DNA of 64,000 bases, from assembly GCF_001718835.1 (NCBI RefSeq), contig NZ_CP013443.1:682001-746000 (forward strand), given 5' to 3'. A model generated the notes under the pieces. The model saw only the letters and a list, made by a program, of their open reading frames with translations, was not told the DNA's origin and searched no databases. The position numbers were made by a program, and so were the translations under genes. The DNA is from Burkholderia cepacia. Its GTDB lineage: Bacteria > Pseudomonadota > Gammaproteobacteria > Burkholderiales > Burkholderiaceae. Of this stretch, positions 60,524 to 64,000 are shown piece after piece (position 1 is the stretch's first letter; each line of letters starts with the position of its first letter).

Positions 60524-60657
60524 GCCGGGCAGGGGGCCGCGCGGGCGGCCGTGTTCGTGGTGAGAGTCCGCGCGCGTCAAAAGGTTGCGGTAGCATGGCG
60601 CCCTTGACAAGCGTCGGACGAAGGGCCGGCGCGGCTGTTCGCTGAACTGAGGAATCC

Positions 60658-61218
60658 ATGGTATCGAAATCGACGCCGGCCGTGCCGGCACGCTATGCGC
60701 ATACCGCGATCGCGCTGCACTGGCTGATCGCGCTGCTGATCATCTGCGGCTTCGCGCTCGGCTGGGTGATGACCGACATCCCCGGCTTCACGCCGACCAA
60801 GCTGAAATACTTCTCGTGGCACAAGTGGATCGGCGTGACGGTGTTCGTGCTGGCCGTCATCCGCGTGCTGTGGCGGGCGACGCACGTGCCGCCGCCGGCG
60901 CCCGCGGGCATGCCGGCGCTGCAACGCATCGCCGCGCACGGCGTGCACATGCTGCTGTACGTGCTGATGATCGTGATCCCCGTGACGGGCTACCTGTACA
61001 GCTCGGCCTCGAACATCCCGGTCGTCTACCTCGGCATCGTGCCGCTGCCGCGGCTGATCGACCCCGATCCGGCGCTCAAGGAAACCTTCAAGACGCTCCA
61101 CGTGTCTTTGAATTACATTCTGCTTGCGCTCGTCGCGATACACGTGCTCGCGGCGCTCAAGCACCAGTTGTTGGACCGCGACGGCCTGCTGTCGCGGATG
61201 CTTCCCTCTGCCAAATGA
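60658..61218 (+). CDS. Cytochrome b561
   Basis: Di-haem inner-membrane cytochrome of 186 residues with four helices. Candidate haem-ligand histidines are His15 and His21 in RYAHTAIALHWLIALLI, those in KYFSWHKWIGV and AAHGVHMLLYVLMIVIPVTGYL, and those in LHVSLNYILLALVAIHVLAALKHQ. The family passes electrons between ubiquinone and periplasmic partners. It begins MVSKSTPAVPARYAH and is followed by two YceI genes, as in E. coli yceJ-yceI. Confidence 0.92.
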   Translation: MVSKSTPAVPARYAHTAIALHWLIALLIICGFALGWVMTDIPGFTPTKLKYFSWHKWIGVTVFVLAVIRVLWRATHVPPPAPAGMPALQRIAAHGVHMLLYVLMIVIPVTGYLYSSASNIPVVYLGIVPLPRLIDPDPALKETFKTLHVSLNYILLALVAIHVLAALKHQLLDRDGLLSRMLPSAK

Positions 61219-61226
61219 AGGATCCC

Positions 61227-61787
61227 ATGAAAGTGTCTTTCTCCCGCTCCATGCTGGCCGCGCTCGCCGCGGTGTCATTTGTCGCGTCGGGCGCGGCGCA
61301 CGCCGATGTCGATCTCGCGAAGAGCAAGGTGTCCGCCGTATCGAAGCAGATGAACGTGCCGACCGAAGGCGCGTTCAGGAAGTTTTCCGCGCAGGTGAAG
61401 TTCGATCCGGCGAAGGCCGCGCAGGGCAGCGCCCAGATGACGATCGACGTCGCGAGCTATGACCTCGGCGACAAGATGTACAACGACCAGGTCGCCGGCA
61501 AGGACTGGTTCGACGCGAAGGCTTTCCCGCAGGCGACGTTCGTGTCGTCGGCGATCGCACCGGCCGGCGGCAACAAGTACAACGTGACCGGCAAGCTCAC
61601 GATCAAGGGCAAGGCCGAAACCGTCACGGTGCCCGTCACGGTCACGCAGAACGGCGCGACGCAGACGTTCGACGGCGTGCTGCCGATCAAGCGTTCGACC
61701 TTCAACGTCGGCACCGGCGAATGGAAGGACACGTCGGTCGTCGCGGACGAAGTGCAGATCAAGTTCCATCTCGTCGCCACGAAGTAA
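61227..61787 (+). CDS. YceI-family periplasmic protein (first copy)
   Basis: Lipocalin-like beta-barrel protein of 186 residues. A signal peptide ends VSFVASGAAHA-DV; the mature part contains FRKFSAQVKFDPAKAAQGSAQ, DWFDAKAFPQATFVSSAI and KRSTFNVGTGEWKDTSVVAD, the YceI core. YceI proteins bind long isoprenoid or similar lipids, possibly quinone-like. It is eight bp after cytochrome b561 and clearly co-transcribed. Confidence 0.92.
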   Translation: MKVSFSRSMLAALAAVSFVASGAAHADVDLAKSKVSAVSKQMNVPTEGAFRKFSAQVKFDPAKAAQGSAQMTIDVASYDLGDKMYNDQVAGKDWFDAKAFPQATFVSSAIAPAGGNKYNVTGKLTIKGKAETVTVPVTVTQNGATQTFDGVLPIKRSTFNVGTGEWKDTSVVADEVQIKFHLVATK

Positions 61788-61853
61788 GCGCGGCGGCGTG
61801 GCATCGCAACCCGAAGCCGCACCGGCGTGCGGCGACGTTCCAAGGAGATTGAA

Positions 61854-62447
61854 TTGAGCAAGCAACTGATGATCGCGGCGGGCGCGCTCGCCGCAGCCCT
61901 GTCGTTCCCGGCGTTCGCCGACGTGTCGACGTACCAGTTCGATCCGTCCCACACGTACCCGAGCTTCGAGGCCGACCACTTCGGCGGCCTGTCGGTCTGG
62001 CGCGGCAAGTTCGACAAGTCGAGCGGCACCGTGACGCTCGATCGCGCGGCGAAGACGGGTACGGTCGACGTGACGACCGACATCGCGTCGATCCACACCG
62101 GCAGCGCGAAGCTCGACGAGCACCTGCAGACGAACGAATTCTTCGACGTCGCGAAGTTCCCGCAGGCGAACTACAAGGGCACCGTGAAGTTCAAGGGCGA
62201 CAAGCCGGCCGAGGTGGTCGGCAACCTGACGCTGCATGGCGTCACGAAGCCGGTGACGCTGAAGATCGACTCGTTCAAGTGCATGCCGCATCCGATGCTC
62301 AAGCGTGAAGTGTGCGGCGTCGACGCGGTCGGCGAATTCAGCCGCGACGATTTCGGCCTCGACTACGGCAAGCAGTACGGCTTCAAGATGAAGACGAAGC
62401 TGCTGATCACGGCCGAAGCCGTCAAGCAGGACGCCGCCAAGCAGTAA
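61854..62447 (+). CDS. YceI-family periplasmic protein (second copy, TTG start)
   Basis: Second YceI paralogue, 197 residues, closer to classic E. coli YceI. A signal peptide ends SFPAFA-DV; then come YQFDPSHTYPSFEADHFGGLSVWRGKFD, ASIHTGSAKLDEHLQTNEFFDV and CGVDAVGEFSRDDFGLDYGKQYGF (each cited in part). The start is TTG at 61854, six bases after AAGGAG; the first ATG in frame, 61869, is too far from that site. It is 66 bp after the first copy. Confidence 0.9.
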   Translation: MSKQLMIAAGALAAALSFPAFADVSTYQFDPSHTYPSFEADHFGGLSVWRGKFDKSSGTVTLDRAAKTGTVDVTTDIASIHTGSAKLDEHLQTNEFFDVAKFPQANYKGTVKFKGDKPAEVVGNLTLHGVTKPVTLKIDSFKCMPHPMLKREVCGVDAVGEFSRDDFGLDYGKQYGFKMKTKLLITAEAVKQDAAKQ

Positions 62448-62488
62448 GCCGGGCCGCGCCGGCGCCGATCGCGCCGGCCGCCTGCGGG

Positions 62489-62526
62489 AAACCGCCGCGC
62501 TCCGTTGCCGGGCGCGGCGGTTTTTT
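62489..62526 (+). terminator. Terminator after the YceI genes
   Basis: Stem AAACCGCCGCGC / GCGCGGCGGTTT with an 11-nt loop, continuing into six Ts. It ends the cytochrome b561-YceI-YceI transcript. Confidence 0.9.
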
Positions 62527-62669
62527 ATTGCGCGCCGCCGGCGCGCCGGCCGCGCGGCCATGCAAGCAGCGCAGGCGGGCCGTCTATAATCGCCCGAACC
62601 GTCGACGGCGGCGCGCGGGCCGCGCCGCCGCGCGAACGCGAACGAACAACGAGGACAAGGAGATCGCCG

Positions 62670-63947
62670 ATGCATGCCGTCACGCAGTCCCGTCCCATTG
62701 CCTCGTCGCCGCGCGTGTGGCGCGCGGTGGTCGCCGCGTCGATCGGCAATGCGCTCGAGTGGTTCGATCTCGTCGTCTACGGCTTCTTCGCGGTCACGAT
62801 CTCGAAGCTGTTCTTCCCGGCCGGCAACGACACCGTGTCGCTGCTGCTCACGCTCGGCACGTTCGGCGTGTCGTTCTTCATGCGCCCGCTCGGCGCGATC
62901 GTGCTCGGCGCGTACGCCGACCGCGCGGGCCGCAAGGCCGCGCTCACGCTGTCGATCCTGCTGATGATGGCCGGCACGCTGATCATTGCGGTCCTGCCGA
63001 CCTACGGGACGATCGGCGTCGCGGCGCCGGTGATCCTCGTCGCCGCGCGGCTGATGCAGGGCTTCTCGGCCGGCGGCGAATTCGGCAGCGCGACCGCGTT
63101 CCTCGCCGAACACGTGCCGGGCCGGCGCGGCTTCTTCGCGAGCTGGCAGGTCGCGAGCCAGGGGCTCACGACGCTGCTCGCCGCCGGCTTCGGCACCGTG
63201 CTGAACGCGCAGCTCTCGGCCGCGCAGATGGCGTCGTGGGGCTGGCGCGTGCCGTTCTTCTTCGGCCTGCTGCTCGGGCCGGTCGCGTACTACATCCGCA
63301 CGAAGGTCGACGAGACGCCCGAATTCCTCGCGGCGGAAGGCACGGCGAACCCGCTGCGCGACACGTTCGCGTCGCACAAGGCGCGCCTGGTCGCCGCGAT
63401 GGGCGTGGTCGTGCTCGGCACCGTCGCGACCTATCTCGTGCTGTTCATGCCGACCTACGGCGTGAAGCAGCTCGGCCTCGCGCCGTCGGCCGCGTTCGCG
63501 GCGATCCTCGTCGTCGGCGTGATCCAGATGGTGTTCGCGCCGCTCGTCGGCCACTGGTCGGATACCTACGGCCGCGTGCGCGTGATGATCGCGCCGGCCG
63601 TCGGCATCCTCGTGCTGATCTATCCGGCATTCGCGTACCTGGTCGCCCATCCGGGTTTCGGCACGCTGATCGCCCTGCAGGTGCTGCTCGCGTTCCTGAT
63701 GACGGGCTACTTCGCGGCGCTGCCGGGTTTGTTGTCCGAAGTGTTTCCGGTGCAGACGCGCACGACCGGGATGTCGCTCGCGTACAACGTCGCGGTGACG
63801 ATCTTCGGCGGTTTCGGGCCGTTCATCATCGCGTGGCTGATCAAGGCGACCGGGATGAAGACCGCGCCGAGCTTCTACCTGATGTTCGCGGCCGTGCTGA
63901 GCCTCGCGGCGCTGGTCGTGCTGCGCCGGCGGTTCGGCTTCCGGTGA
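62670..63947 (+). CDS. MFS transporter of the metabolite:H+ symporter (MHS) type
   Basis: Twelve-helix major facilitator of 425 residues. The MHS-type start AASIGNALEWFDLVVYGFFA leads helix 1. The loop 2-3 motif FMRPLGAIVLGAYADRAGRKAAL and VAARLMQGFSAGGEFGSATAFLAEHVP are typical of citrate, proline/betaine, shikimate and alpha-ketoglutarate symporters. The substrate cannot be chosen among these by eye; the general build is closest to the citrate/tricarboxylate branch. ATG 62670 with AAGGAGATCG upstream is used; the frame opens earlier at 62505. Confidence 0.87.
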   Translation: MHAVTQSRPIASSPRVWRAVVAASIGNALEWFDLVVYGFFAVTISKLFFPAGNDTVSLLLTLGTFGVSFFMRPLGAIVLGAYADRAGRKAALTLSILLMMAGTLIIAVLPTYGTIGVAAPVILVAARLMQGFSAGGEFGSATAFLAEHVPGRRGFFASWQVASQGLTTLLAAGFGTVLNAQLSAAQMASWGWRVPFFFGLLLGPVAYYIRTKVDETPEFLAAEGTANPLRDTFASHKARLVAAMGVVVLGTVATYLVLFMPTYGVKQLGLAPSAAFAAILVVGVIQMVFAPLVGHWSDTYGRVRVMIAPAVGILVLIYPAFAYLVAHPGFGTLIALQVLLAFLMTGYFAALPGLLSEVFPVQTRTTGMSLAYNVAVTIFGGFGPFIIAWLIKATGMKTAPSFYLMFAAVLSLAALVVLRRRFGFR

Positions 63948-63973
63948 AGCGGAGCAGGGCGGCGCGCACAAGC

Positions 63974-64000
63974 AAAAAGGCCGGTTCGAGCGAACCGGCC
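63974..64000. terminator. Terminator after the MFS gene (cut by window end)
   Basis: Stem GGCCGGTTCG / CGAACCGGCC preceded by AAAAA. The window ends exactly at the end of the right arm, so a T run on the plus strand cannot be checked. Confidence 0.7.

Overview
The window is about 68% G+C with dense, mostly housekeeping gene content. It carries betaproteobacterial gene orders: dusB-fis-purH-ruvC-ruvA-ruvB, rplM-rpsI followed by erpA, pepP-ubiH, and leuS-lptE-holA. Protein sequences and gene order fit the main chromosome of a Burkholderia, most likely of the Burkholderia cepacia complex; the species cannot be fixed from the sequence alone. No rRNA, tRNA, CRISPR array, insertion sequence, integrase or prophage is visible. 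The only large structured RNA is RNase P RNA.

Layout. 1-5.1 kb: C-terminal part of leuS, then lptE, holA, proA and a HemJ-type protein. 5.2-11 kb: Entner-Doudoroff/gluconate block with the repressor hexR divergent from edd-eda, then gntP-gntK. 11-16 kb: a TetR regulator divergent from a PuuB-like FAD amine oxidase, purB, and a LysR regulator. 16.2-20.9 kb: glutamate dehydrogenase and the GltIJKL-type glutamate/aspartate ABC importer. 21-24.5 kb: a class II amidotransferase, pyrC, a DUF3025 gene and rnpB. 24.5-31.2 kb: an OsmC protein, a candidate small RNA, a small DUF1090-like protein, rplM-rpsI, erpA, anmK, tyrS-dtd and a histidine phosphatase. 31.2-40.5 kb: a long minus-strand run of an MpaB-like protein, ruvB, ruvA, ruvC, purH, fis, dusB, ubiH and pepP. 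40.7-48.2 kb: a GST, a membrane-anchored FMN glutamate-synthase-like protein, mnmA with a NUDIX gene, and pntA1-pntA2-pntB. 48.3-52.6 kb: an accessory patch with DUF805 and unknown membrane proteins, a WYL regulator, a VOC protein, an ArsR-SRPBCC pair and a Tai4-like T6SS immunity protein without a visible toxin partner. 52.7-60.4 kb: an RlmL-like methyltransferase, a 'Gcr'-type membrane protein and the pqiA(two genes)-pqiB-pqiC envelope lipid-transport operon. 60.6-64 kb: cytochrome b561 with two YceI proteins, and an MFS transporter.

Regulatory reading. Several intergenic regions hold clear symmetric sites next to a matching regulator. These are two HexR-type sites between hexR and edd, a PtxS/GntR-type palindrome before gntP, two similar 15-bp sites between tetR and the FAD oxidase, and a 9-2-9 palindrome placed exactly between -35 and -10 of the arsR promoter. 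A 16-bp palindrome lies between pqiA and cytochrome b561. The most interesting non-coding signal is a compact promoter-hairpin-C-rich-terminator unit at about 25.33-25.42 kb. It looks like an anti-Shine-Dalgarno small RNA, and two of its C-rich motifs are perfectly complementary over 9 nt to the ribosome binding sites of gntP and pntA2 in this same window.
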